NCBI GenBank assembly: GCA_002338605.1 | Contig: DDIP01000071.1 | Coordinates: 3,611 to 16,151 of the forward strand | Length of the DNA: 12,541 bases | Source of the DNA: Proteobacteria bacterium UBA1847 | GTDB taxonomy: Bacteria > Pseudomonadota > Gammaproteobacteria > Steroidobacterales > Woeseiaceae | Direction of reading: 5' to 3' | Shown: positions 1 to 10,594 of the stretch, piece by piece | Layout: every line of letters starts with the position of its first letter | How positions within the stretch are numbered: position 1 is the stretch's first letter | Notes under the pieces: generated by a model | Told to the model about the DNA's origin: nothing | The model's input: only the letters and a program-made list of their open reading frames with translations | Databases searched by the model: none | Translations under genes and position numbers: made by a program

Positions 1-3868
<3,868 letters not shown>

Positions 3869-4057
3869 TCAGCGACGAATCACGAACAAGGTGATCAGCC
3901 CGACGATCATCACGACCAGGCCAATAGTCCGGATGTGATTGTCCCCCAGCTGTGCGATTTCCGCCACCAGCTCCCGGTACTTCTTCGGCGAGATGAACGG
4001 CAACATGCCCTCGATGATGAGAACCAGGGCCAGCGCCGTAAAAATCTCGGTAGCTAT
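3869..4057 (-). CDS. yjeT: DUF2065 (YjeT-like) small inner-membrane protein, apparent ATA start
   Basis: The gap between hflC and purA encodes a 62-residue protein of the DUF2065/YjeT family. An N-terminal hydrophobic segment (about 5-15) leads into IIEGMLPFISPKKYREL, matching the family's LxLVxEGxxPxxxP core. A short amphipathic stretch follows (AEIAQLGDNHIRTIG), then a second membrane segment (about 44-60) ending in RR. Family members occupy this slot between hflC and purA in many proteobacteria; the function is unknown. No ATG, GTG or TTG lies in frame upstream before a stop. The best start is ATA at 4057-4055, which gives the usual family length, overlaps the hflC stop as ATAG and sits 6 bases after an AGGCGG ribosome site (4069-4064). 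Alternatives are ATT four codons later, CTG codons inside the first membrane segment, or a base error. The reading frame is well supported; the exact start is not. Confidence 0.8.
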   Translation of the reverse strand: MATEIFTALALVLIIEGMLPFISPKKYRELVAEIAQLGDNHIRTIGLVVMIVGLITLFVIRR

Positions 4058-4926
4058 CGGTTCCCGCCTGACTGATTCAGGTAACGGAAGAACTCATTAT
4101 TGGGATCCAGCACCAGCAGGTCACCCGGATTGCCAATCGACTTCTTGTACGCATCGATACTCCGATAGAAGGCGTAGAACTCGGCATCCTTGTTGTAAGC
4201 GTTGGCATAAATTTCCGCCGCTCGAGCGTCACCTTCACCCCGAATAATCTGGCTCTGACGATTCGCATTCGCCAGGATAACCGTTCGATCCTTGTCCGCA
4301 GTCGAACGTATCAGCTCAGCGGCTTCCTGGCCCTGTGCACGCGTTTCAGTCGCCAGCTGTGCTCGCTCCGCACGCATCTGCTCATAAACCGATTCGCGAA
4401 CGCGTGCGACAAATTCAACCTGCTTGACACGAAAATCAACGAGTTCGGCACCGAGTCCTTCTGCTGTCGGTTTGGCCAGCGCCAACATGTCGCGCATCAA
4501 TTCGAGTCGCTGCACTGAAATGGCATCACGCGTCGATCGTTTACCGAACTCCGTTACCACGGAGTTGCGAATGATCTCGCGCAAACGCTCTACCGCTGCC
4601 TGCTGAGACCCACCGGTCGACGTATAGAATTTGACCGCATCGACAATTCGCCACTTGACGAAGAAATCGACGGTCATGTTCTGGCGATCAAGTGTAAAAA
4701 CTTCCTGCGGCGCGTCGTCAATCTTCAATATGCGGCTCGGAAATTTCTGCACTGTCTCGTAGACCGGGATCTTGAAGTGCAACCCGGGCTCGTAGTCCGC
4801 CGTCACAACCTGGCCCACTCGCAGTTTGATGGCGAGCTCGCGTTCATTGACCGTAAACGCCGAAAGTCCGAAGCCCACGACGATGAGTCCAACGATCAAA
4901 ATGATGCCAAAGTTCTGGTTTTTCAT
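4054..4926 (-). CDS. hflC: HflC, SPFH-domain modulator of the FtsH protease
   Basis: HflC pairs with HflK in a large membrane complex that surrounds the AAA protease FtsH and limits its access to membrane substrates. This 290-residue protein has one N-terminal membrane helix (about 7-24, GIILIVGLIVVGFGLSAF). An SPFH/band-7 domain follows: VNERELAIKLRVGQV, then the GLHFKIPVYETVQKFPSRIL region, then FFVKWRIVDAVKFY. After it comes a charged coiled-coil stretch (AQGQEAAELIRSTADKDR), then the conserved GEGDARAAEIYANAYNKDAEFYAFYRS block. The ATG overlaps the hflK stop as ATGA, and a strong GGAGGG site lies 7 bases upstream (4939-4934), so tight translational coupling and balanced subunit output are expected. 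Most of the protein should lie in the periplasm, as in E. coli. Confidence 0.97.
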   Translation of the reverse strand: MKNQNFGIILIVGLIVVGFGLSAFTVNERELAIKLRVGQVVTADYEPGLHFKIPVYETVQKFPSRILKIDDAPQEVFTLDRQNMTVDFFVKWRIVDAVKFYTSTGGSQQAAVERLREIIRNSVVTEFGKRSTRDAISVQRLELMRDMLALAKPTAEGLGAELVDFRVKQVEFVARVRESVYEQMRAERAQLATETRAQGQEAAELIRSTADKDRTVILANANRQSQIIRGEGDARAAEIYANAYNKDAEFYAFYRSIDAYKKSIGNPGDLLVLDPNNEFFRYLNQSGGNR

Positions 4927-6065
4927 TGTCGTACCCTCCGGTCGCGACTATCAGTCTTGCCGTCGTTAATGGCCGGCTGCTGTGGCGCATCGCCACTGCT
5001 TGCCTCACGGCCTGTGGTGTCAAGTGGCAGCGTACCCGCACGTTTCAGGAGCTGATCAACCGGCAAATACAACAGGTTTCCGCTGCCAGCGCTGTCGAGA
5101 ATAACCTTTGCCGAACGGCCGTAAACCTCTTCAATGGCATCGAGATACAGTCGATCGCGAGTCACCCGGGGCGCCTTGCGATATTCGGTGAGCAGGGCTT
5201 CGAAACGAGCGGCGTCACCTTCCGCACCGGCGATGACCTGCTCGCGGTACGCCTCGGCATCCTGCAGGATTCGTTGCTCCTGACCGCGTGCTCTTGGCAC
5301 GATGTCGTTCGCATACCGCTGAGCTTCCAGTTGGTAACGATCACGGTCGTTTCGAGCGCGCTGCGTGTCCGCCACCGCGTCCTCCACACTCGAGGGATAA
5401 TTGACCGAGTTGATATTGATCGAGGTGACGGTCAGCCCGGCGCCGTAGGCCTGCAGCGTTTCCTGCAGTTCAACCATGGTTCTGGCCGGAATTTCCTCGC
5501 GGCGCTCGCCAATCAGTGACGCCAGCGTACTCGTGCCAACCACACCGCGCAGTGCACTTTCCGTAACGTCATTCAGCGTCTGGTCGGGGTCTGCAACTTC
5601 GAAACTGTACTTGACCGGATCGGTGCGTCGGTATTGAACCGCGATGTCGATAAACACGTACCACTCGTCCGCCGTCAGCATTTCCTTGGAAAAATTGAAA
5701 TCGTTCACTTCCTCGATGTTGACAATATCGACTGTCTCGATCGGGTAAGGCCAGTGCCAACGCAGGCCAGGCATGGTGACCGGCTGCGTACTCGACACCG
5801 GCATGTGCTTGCCGAAGCGTTGCACGACACCGCGTTCGGCTTCGTCAACACGATAGAGACCGCTCAGAAGCCAGGCAATCAGTAGCAAAACGACAAGCGC
5901 AATACCACCGGCGCCTCCTGCGACGCCTCGACCGCCACTTCCACCGCCGCCTAATATGCCTTCGAAGCGCTTCTGCCAGTAACGGGCAATCTGATCGAGA
6001 TCGTTTGGCTGGTCGTCATCCCGCTTCCACGGGTCGCGACCATTACCGGGTTCATTTTTAGCCAT
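4923..6065 (-). CDS. hflK: HflK, SPFH-domain modulator of the FtsH protease
   Basis: HflK is the partner of HflC in the FtsH-associated inner-membrane complex. The 380-residue protein begins with a hydrophilic cytoplasmic segment that includes DPWKR and a Gly-rich run (about residues 38-54). One membrane helix follows (about 55-71), then an SPFH/band-7 domain beginning YRVDEAERGVVQRFGKH. The conserved TMPGLRWHWPYPIE and EMLTADEWYVFIDIAVQYR blocks are present. The C-terminal half is a long helical region rich in Arg, Glu and Gln (DTQRARNDRDRYQLEAQRY), ending in a disordered tail. The start is 12 bp after the hflX stop, with AAGGA close by. The stop overlaps the hflC start. Gene order, size and motifs all agree, so the identification is firm; the protein is slightly shorter than the 419-residue E. 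coli HflK. Confidence 0.97.
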   Translation of the reverse strand: MAKNEPGNGRDPWKRDDDQPNDLDQIARYWQKRFEGILGGGGSGGRGVAGGAGGIALVVLLLIAWLLSGLYRVDEAERGVVQRFGKHMPVSSTQPVTMPGLRWHWPYPIETVDIVNIEEVNDFNFSKEMLTADEWYVFIDIAVQYRRTDPVKYSFEVADPDQTLNDVTESALRGVVGTSTLASLIGERREEIPARTMVELQETLQAYGAGLTVTSININSVNYPSSVEDAVADTQRARNDRDRYQLEAQRYANDIVPRARGQEQRILQDAEAYREQVIAGAEGDAARFEALLTEYRKAPRVTRDRLYLDAIEEVYGRSAKVILDSAGSGNLLYLPVDQLLKRAGTLPLDTTGREASSGDAPQQPAINDGKTDSRDRRVRQ

Positions 6066-6077
6066 AAGTCCTTACTT

Positions 6078-7397
6078 CTACTCGTTTGCTGCAGTTGCTG
6101 CCGTCGCCACTTCCGGCGTCGGCTCCAGTTGTTCGTCGTTAAGATTTTCACTCTTGAGGAATCGTCGCAAGTCCTTTTCCGACATGCGCAAATTCAGTGT
6201 CCAGCTGCCGTCCTCGTCAACCACTTCGTTCAAAACCGCACCAAGCTCGTACAGCTTCGCACGCTGTCGCCCCTGGGCAGACCCGAGGTGAATGGTCCGA
6301 CGCGTCTTCTTGCGGCGCAATCGATTGGCAATTGCGTCCTTGAGCAGCGGCAAGCCCTCGCCGGTCACCGCCGACAGCCAGACCGCACGACCGGCGCCCT
6401 CGCGATTATTGTTGACCCGTGGCTTTCGATCCAGTTTGTCGATCTTATTGTACACACGAATCTGCGGCACCTGATCCGCATCCAACTGTTTCAGAACCGA
6501 ATTCACCTGGCGAACGCGTTGCCAGCGATTCGGGTCACTCGCGTCGATCAGGTGCAGGATCAGATCCGCTTCGCGCGCTTCCTGCAACGTGGATCGGAAT
6601 GCGGCAACCAGTTCGTGTGGCAAATCGCGAACAAATCCTACCGTATCGGCCAGCACGACGTGCTGGCCGTCCGGCAAGTCAAGGCGTCTGACGGTCGGGT
6701 CCAGCGTCGCAAACAACTGATCCTGGACATAGACGCCTGCATCGGTCAGCGCATTGAACAGGGTGGATTTTCCCGCGTTGGTGTAACCGACCAGCGCAAC
6801 GGTCGGCGTTTCTGCCTTCATGCGATTGCGACGGTTCATCGCGCGGCGCGTATCGACTGTCTCGAGACGCTCGTTAAGCTGTCGTATCCGGTTGCCAATC
6901 AGCCGTCGGTCAGTTTCGAGCTGCGTTTCACCAGGACCACGCAGGCCAATACCGCCCTTCTGGCGCTCAAGGTGGGTCCAGCCGCGAACCAGCCGCGTCG
7001 AGAGGTGCTTGAGCTGCGCCAGTTCGACCTGCAGCTTGCCCTCAAAACTCCGTGCGCGCTGTGCGAAGATATCGAGGATCAGTCCAGCGCGATCCAGTAC
7101 CCGGCACTGAAGTTCACGCTCCAGGTTACGTTCCTGGCTGGGACTCAGCGACGCACAGGAAATGACCAGATCAGCGTCGTATTGCTGAATCAGTGCCTTG
7201 AGATCCTGGACTTTCCCCTTGCCAATGAAAAAACGCGGGTCCGGACGCTTGCGTGTCGACATCAGCTCGGCTGCAATCACAGCGCCCGCTGAAATTGCCA
7301 GCTCGGCAAACTCCTCGCGTTCGGACTTTTCAGGTAGGCCCTCGGGACTCGCATGGACAAGAATTGCTCGCTCGCCACTTTGCGGTCGTTCAAACAA
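6078..7397 (-). CDS. hflX: Ribosome-associated GTPase HflX
   Basis: HflX is a GTPase that binds the 50S subunit and splits or rescues stalled ribosomes, notably during heat stress in E. coli. The 439 residues contain the N-terminal HflX domain (ISAGAV, then FIGKGK at 57-62, SPSQERNLER) and the signature GGIGLRGPGETQLE (148-161). A G domain follows with G1 GYTNAGKST (204-212), G3 DTVGF (251-255), G4 NKID (317-320) and G5 SAVTGEG (342-348), and then a C-terminal domain. The tail ends in a low-complexity Ala/Thr/Glu stretch. The chosen start is TTG, aligned with the usual MFER/MFDR beginning of the family and placed 6 bases after a perfect AGGAGG (7409-7404). That ribosome site forms one arm of a hairpin (see separate entry). 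The gene follows hfq by 35 bp and precedes hflK by 12 bp. Confidence 0.97.
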   Translation of the reverse strand: MFERPQSGERAILVHASPEGLPEKSEREEFAELAISAGAVIAAELMSTRKRPDPRFFIGKGKVQDLKALIQQYDADLVISCASLSPSQERNLERELQCRVLDRAGLILDIFAQRARSFEGKLQVELAQLKHLSTRLVRGWTHLERQKGGIGLRGPGETQLETDRRLIGNRIRQLNERLETVDTRRAMNRRNRMKAETPTVALVGYTNAGKSTLFNALTDAGVYVQDQLFATLDPTVRRLDLPDGQHVVLADTVGFVRDLPHELVAAFRSTLQEAREADLILHLIDASDPNRWQRVRQVNSVLKQLDADQVPQIRVYNKIDKLDRKPRVNNNREGAGRAVWLSAVTGEGLPLLKDAIANRLRRKKTRRTIHLGSAQGRQRAKLYELGAVLNEVVDEDGSWTLNLRMSEKDLRRFLKSENLNDEQLEPTPEVATAATAANE

Positions 7398-7400
7398 ATA

Positions 7401-7419
7401 CCACCTCCTGACGAGGTAG
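7401..7419 (-). promoter_or_regulatory. Hairpin covering the hflX ribosome binding site
   Basis: Between hfq and hflX the minus strand reads CTACCTC-GTCAG-GAGGTGG, a 7-bp stem (one U-G pair) with a 5-base loop. The 3' arm contains most of the AGGAGG that should drive hflX translation from its TTG start. Pairing is seen directly; repression of initiation until the stem is opened is inference. Lack of a U-tract argues against a terminator. Confidence 0.5.
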
Positions 7420-7432
7420 CATCACTGCAGAA

Positions 7433-7681
7433 TTACTCGTCGTCTTCTCCATCGTCGTCATCCGGCATCGGAAGGCGAACATTTCTGGACGGCACGACTG
7501 TCGATATTGCATGTTTGTAAACCATTTGATTAACACTGTTTTTCAGTAAGACCACAAATTGGTCAAATGAATCCACTTGTCCTTGCAATTTAATGCCGTT
7601 GACCAGGTAGATGGAAACCGGGACTTTTTCCTTACGCAAAATATTGAGAAACGGGTCTTGCAATGTCTGCCCTTTAGCCAC
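7433..7681 (-). CDS. hfq: RNA chaperone Hfq
   Basis: Hfq is a ring-shaped hexamer that binds small RNAs and A-rich mRNA leaders and promotes their pairing, controlling translation and decay. The 82-residue protein has the N-terminal Q8-D9 and LQDPFLN segment, the Sm1 core ending near [13 protein letters not shown], and the Sm2 motif with YKH at 55-57, the uridine-binding proximal site. The rim patch reads RKEK (16-19), a conservative version of the E. coli RRER. The C-terminal tail is short and strongly acidic (8 of the last 9 residues are Asp or Glu). The start is GTG, 8 bases after AAGGAG (7695-7690). The 118-bp gap from miaA holds an A-rich leader and possibly a promoter. Hfq, miaA and hflX are neighbours in many gammaproteobacteria. 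Confidence 0.98.
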   Translation of the reverse strand: MAKGQTLQDPFLNILRKEKVPVSIYLVNGIKLQGQVDSFDQFVVLLKNSVNQMVYKHAISTVVPSRNVRLPMPDDDDGEDDE

Positions 7682-7689
7682 GATTGGGT

Positions 7690-7715
7690 CTCCTTATTCT
7701 TGATTTTTTCTTTTT
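7690..7715 (-). promoter_or_regulatory. A-rich hfq leader with ARN triplets next to the ribosome site
   Basis: Just before the hfq start the leader has four consecutive ARN triplets (AAA AAG AAA AAA, 7715-7704) and then AAG AAT AAG (7701-7693) running into the ribosome site. ARN repeats are the known ligand of the Hfq distal face, and E. coli Hfq represses its own mRNA by binding the leader. The sequence pattern is seen; autoregulation here is inferred. Confidence 0.45.
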
Positions 7716-7776
7716 GAATTCCGCCGTCCGGTGGCGCCGGTTTGCCCATCGCAGAATTCAGCCTAAGCGTTCGAAA

Positions 7777-7785
7777 AGTCTAGCA
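7777..7785 (-). promoter_or_regulatory. Possible extended -10 promoter element for hfq
   Basis: Just downstream of the miaA stop the minus strand has TGCTAGACT, an extended -10 (TGn) next to a hexamer matching TATAAT at four of six positions. No convincing -35 box is visible 16-18 bases upstream. It would give a leader of roughly 85 bases that includes the A-rich tract. The evidence is weak. Confidence 0.2.
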
Positions 7786-7799
7786 CATCGTTGTGGATT

Positions 7800-8732
7800 T
7801 CAGCCCAGATGTTCCATCAGATGAGTGGATATAGTCCCGATTGCGTCCGCTTCAAGCGGGTTGAGGCAAAACAGGTCTTTTTCCGATCGAAGCCAGGTCA
7901 ACTGGCGCTTCGCCAGCTGCCGCGTGGCGAAAAGCGCCCGGTCGCGCGCTTCGTCGCGGGACATCTCGCCCTGCAGGTAGGACCAGAACTGACGGTAACC
8001 CACTGAACGCATGGAGGAACTTGACTGTTTCAGCCCCGGTCGTGCACGAAGCCTTTGTACCTCGTCCTCGAAACCGCCGGCGATCATGCGATCGAGTCGT
8101 TGCTCGATACGCTGATGCAGAATTCCCCGGGGCTCGATCACCAGCGCGATCTTGATGTAATCGATGTCCGGCAACCGGGCTTCGGACCGTGCGTTCTGCC
8201 ATCGGCCTATCGGCTTGCCGCTGACGCGAAACACCTCCAGCGCCCGCTGAATCCGCTGGCTGTCATTGGGATTGAGGCGCGCTGCAACGTCCGGGTCGAT
8301 CGCCGCGAGCTCGGCATGCATTGCAGGCCACCCCCGCTCGTTCGCCTCACGATCGATTTCCAGCCTTACGCCGGGGTCCGCCGGCGGCAAATCGGCCAAT
8401 CCCTTGGTCAGCGCGCGAAAATACATCATCGTGCCACCGGCCAGCAACGGAACTCGACCCTTCGCCAGGCTCGATTCCATCGCCTGCTGCGCATCTCTGA
8501 CGAAATCACCGGCGGAGTAGGCATCCTCAGGATCACGAATGTCGATGAGCTGGTGCGGTGCACGACGCAAGGTCTCTGTATCCGGCTTCGCCGTGCCGAT
8601 ATCCATGCCGCGATAGACGAGCGCGGAGTCCACACTGATGATATCGCAGGGAAAGCGCTCAGAAAGACTGATGGCGAGCTCGGTCTTGCCCGACGCGGTC
8701 GGCCCCATAAGCAGGATCGCCTTGTTGTTCAC
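7800..8732 (-). CDS. miaA: tRNA dimethylallyltransferase
   Basis: MiaA transfers the dimethylallyl group to N6 of A37 in tRNAs that read UNN codons, the first step toward ms2i6A. The 310 residues are normal length. Motifs are the P-loop GPTASGKT (10-17), the DSALVYRGMDIGTAKP block with catalytic Asp35, HQLIDIRDPEDAYSAGDF, AGGTMMYFRAL (98-108), LNPNDSQRIQRALEV and the C-terminal tRNA-binding part with TRQLAKRQLTWLR. The start is GTG, giving the family-typical short N-terminus before the P-loop; no strong ribosome site is seen. The gene begins 9 bp after the mutL stop, so coupled translation is likely. A 118-bp gap separates its stop from hfq. Confidence 0.97.
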   Translation of the reverse strand: MNNKAILLMGPTASGKTELAISLSERFPCDIISVDSALVYRGMDIGTAKPDTETLRRAPHQLIDIRDPEDAYSAGDFVRDAQQAMESSLAKGRVPLLAGGTMMYFRALTKGLADLPPADPGVRLEIDREANERGWPAMHAELAAIDPDVAARLNPNDSQRIQRALEVFRVSGKPIGRWQNARSEARLPDIDYIKIALVIEPRGILHQRIEQRLDRMIAGGFEDEVQRLRARPGLKQSSSSMRSVGYRQFWSYLQGEMSRDEARDRALFATRQLAKRQLTWLRSEKDLFCLNPLEADAIGTISTHLMEHLG

Positions 8733-8741
8733 CGCAGAGTC

Positions 8742-10496
8742 TCAGCGTCCGCGCAAGAACAGGCGATCGAGTTCCGACATCGTAATGGCCGTCCACGTTG
8801 GTCGTCCGTGATTGCACTGATCGGCGTGCTCGGTGCGCTCCATTTCGCGAAGCAGCGCATTCATTTCATCGATGGTCAACAGGCGGTTGGCACGAATGGA
8901 ACCATGACATGCCATGGTCGCCAGGGTGTCGTCACCAGCCTCTTCAATGCGGCTGCTAATGCCCGCCTCGGACAAATCGGACAGTACATCTCGCAACAGG
9001 GACTCAACGTCCGAGTCTTTGAGCAGTGCCGGTACCTCACGCACCATGACACTGCCCGGACCCGTCCGATCAACAACGAGTCCAAGCCTGCCCAGGACCT
9101 CGCCGCGTTCTTCAATCAGGTTGGCCTCACTCTCGGCGACGGCGATCGACTCCGGTACAAGCAGTGGCTGACGCACCAATGTCCTGTCGTGATAGCTCTT
9201 TTTCAGTTTTTCGTAGGCGATACGCTCATGCGCTGCGTGCATGTCAACAACGACCAGGCCGTCTTTGTTTTCCGCCAGAATGTACACGCCTGCGAGCTGC
9301 GCAACTGCGAAACCCAGTGGCGGGACCTCGTTTGCGTTCTCGGGAACATCCGCCAGCGACGGCGCCGTTGCCATCGCTCGATAGGTGGCGAGAGTTTCCC
9401 GCACTGCAGACGATACAGGGCGCGACTGAAGCGACATCGAGCCCTGGTGAAAAACCGATTCTCGAGTCATCGGGATCGGCGCAAGGTCATGACCTCCGGG
9501 CCGGGTATCCTTGAGCGCAGCCCCGACAGATTGTGCCACCACCCCATGAACGCGGCGCCCATCTCGAAAACGAACCTCGTGCTTTGCCGGGTGCGCATTG
9601 GCGTCGACGCCGGTCGGGTCCATGGTCAGGTTGAGTACATAGGCCGGAAATCGTCCGTGAAACAAGACGTCGCGATACGCATGACGCACCGCATGTGCCA
9701 GGGTCTTGTCGGTCACGCTACGACCGTTGACAAACCAGTACTGCATATCAGGCTGGCTGCGGTTAAATGTCGGCAGACCGATCCAGCCGTTTAGTGCGAT
9801 GCCCTCCACCTCGCGCTCCAGGAAAACGCATTGCTCTGCAAACGCCGCACCGCAGATCTTGGCGATGCGCTGACGCTGCTCATCGATGGTCTTTGCAGCT
9901 GGTGTCTGCAGAACGCTGCGCTGATTGTGCGTCAACGTAAAGTCGATCTCCGGTCGCGACAGGGCCAGTCGCCGAAACCACTTTTCAATGTGGCCGAATT
10001 CTGTTCGTTCCGTGCGAAGAAAGCGGCGACGCGCCGGAGTATTGTAGAAAAGATCATGTACCTCGACAGTGGTCCCTGTCGGGTGCGCCGCCGGCATGGC
10101 CTCGCTTATCGTCCCGCCGTTGGCTTCGATCAGCCAGGCGGAATCGTGACCGGCGGCCCGTGAACACAGTGTAAGCCGTGCCACCGATGCGATACTGGGT
10201 AAGGCCTCACCCCGAAAACCCAGGGAGGCAACGGCCTCCAGATCATCGAGGCTGGATATTTTGCTGGTGGCATGCCGTGACAGCGACAGCGCTATTTCAT
10301 CCCTGGCTATCCCGTTACCGTCGTCGCGAATTCGGATCAGCTTTTGCCCGCCGGCGACAACATCGACTTGCACCGCGCGCGCGCCAGCGTCGAGACTGTT
10401 TTCGACCAACTCCTTGACGACGGACGCGGGGCGTTCAACAACCTCGCCGGCGGCGATCTGGTTAATCAGGTGATCGGGAAGTTGCTGGATTGGCAT
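8742..10496 (-). CDS. mutL: DNA mismatch repair protein MutL, endonuclease type
   Basis: MutL couples mismatch recognition by MutS to strand incision and removal. From the ATG beginning MPIQQLPDHL, which matches the family start, the protein has 584 residues; a TTG seven codons upstream (10517) is possible but adds non-conserved residues. The N-terminal GHKL ATPase shows ENSLDAGA (32-39), DDGNGI (58-63), GFRGEAL (93-99) and the LFYNTPARRRFLRTE block. After a short linker, the C-terminal dimerisation domain carries DMHAAHERIAYE, the DQHA(X)2E(X)4E-type metal site (Asp418, His420, Glu424, Glu429). It also has ACHGSIRA (529-536), CNHGRP (561-566) and a final FLR (580-582). These are the nicking-endonuclease motifs, absent from E. 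coli MutL but present in Pseudomonas and Neisseria forms. The gene sits between amiB and miaA. Confidence 0.97.
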   Translation of the reverse strand: MPIQQLPDHLINQIAAGEVVERPASVVKELVENSLDAGARAVQVDVVAGGQKLIRIRDDGNGIARDEIALSLSRHATSKISSLDDLEAVASLGFRGEALPSIASVARLTLCSRAAGHDSAWLIEANGGTISEAMPAAHPTGTTVEVHDLFYNTPARRRFLRTERTEFGHIEKWFRRLALSRPEIDFTLTHNQRSVLQTPAAKTIDEQRQRIAKICGAAFAEQCVFLEREVEGIALNGWIGLPTFNRSQPDMQYWFVNGRSVTDKTLAHAVRHAYRDVLFHGRFPAYVLNLTMDPTGVDANAHPAKHEVRFRDGRRVHGVVAQSVGAALKDTRPGGHDLAPIPMTRESVFHQGSMSLQSRPVSSAVRETLATYRAMATAPSLADVPENANEVPPLGFAVAQLAGVYILAENKDGLVVVDMHAAHERIAYEKLKKSYHDRTLVRQPLLVPESIAVAESEANLIEERGEVLGRLGLVVDRTGPGSVMVREVPALLKDSDVESLLRDVLSDLSEAGISSRIEEAGDDTLATMACHGSIRANRLLTIDEMNALLREMERTEHADQCNHGRPTWTAITMSELDRLFLRGR

Positions 10497-10540
10497 CGCG
10501 GCAGACTGGAAGTTCAATCGGCCATTTTTTCAAATCCACG

Positions 10541-10569
10541 GACAAAAGTCTCGCCTGACCGGGAGGCGA
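10541..10569 (-). terminator. Weak hairpin with short T-run between amiB and mutL
   Basis: In the 98-bp gap after amiB the minus strand has TCGCCT-CCCGGTC-AGGCGA, a 6-bp GC-rich stem with a 7-base loop (10569-10551). GAC and then a run of only four T follow. It could act as a partial terminator or attenuator that lowers mutL and downstream transcription, or as an RNA processing or stability element. The T-run is too short for a confident terminator call. Confidence 0.25.
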
Positions 10570-10594
10570 TTGATCCAGAGCGGTGTATTCGGCG

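Noticed and set aside
6129..7292. 387-codon open frame on the plus strand opposite hflX
   Set aside because: Antisense shadow of a highly conserved gene; composition is atypical and there is no ribosome site or family resemblance.
7543..7749. 68-codon minus-strand frame overlapping hfq
   Set aside because: It overlaps the Hfq coding sequence in another frame and its product shows no family resemblance; the overlapped stretch is clearly Hfq.
8055..9794. 579-codon open frame on the plus strand opposite miaA and mutL
   Set aside because: Its product has no recognisable domain and is rich in Arg, His and Gln as expected for an antisense shadow. Both opposite genes are full-length conserved proteins.
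10497..10517. TTG at 10517 as the mutL start
   Set aside because: It adds seven non-conserved residues before MPIQQLP, the usual MutL beginning. Neither site has a clear ribosome site, so the conserved ATG is preferred.
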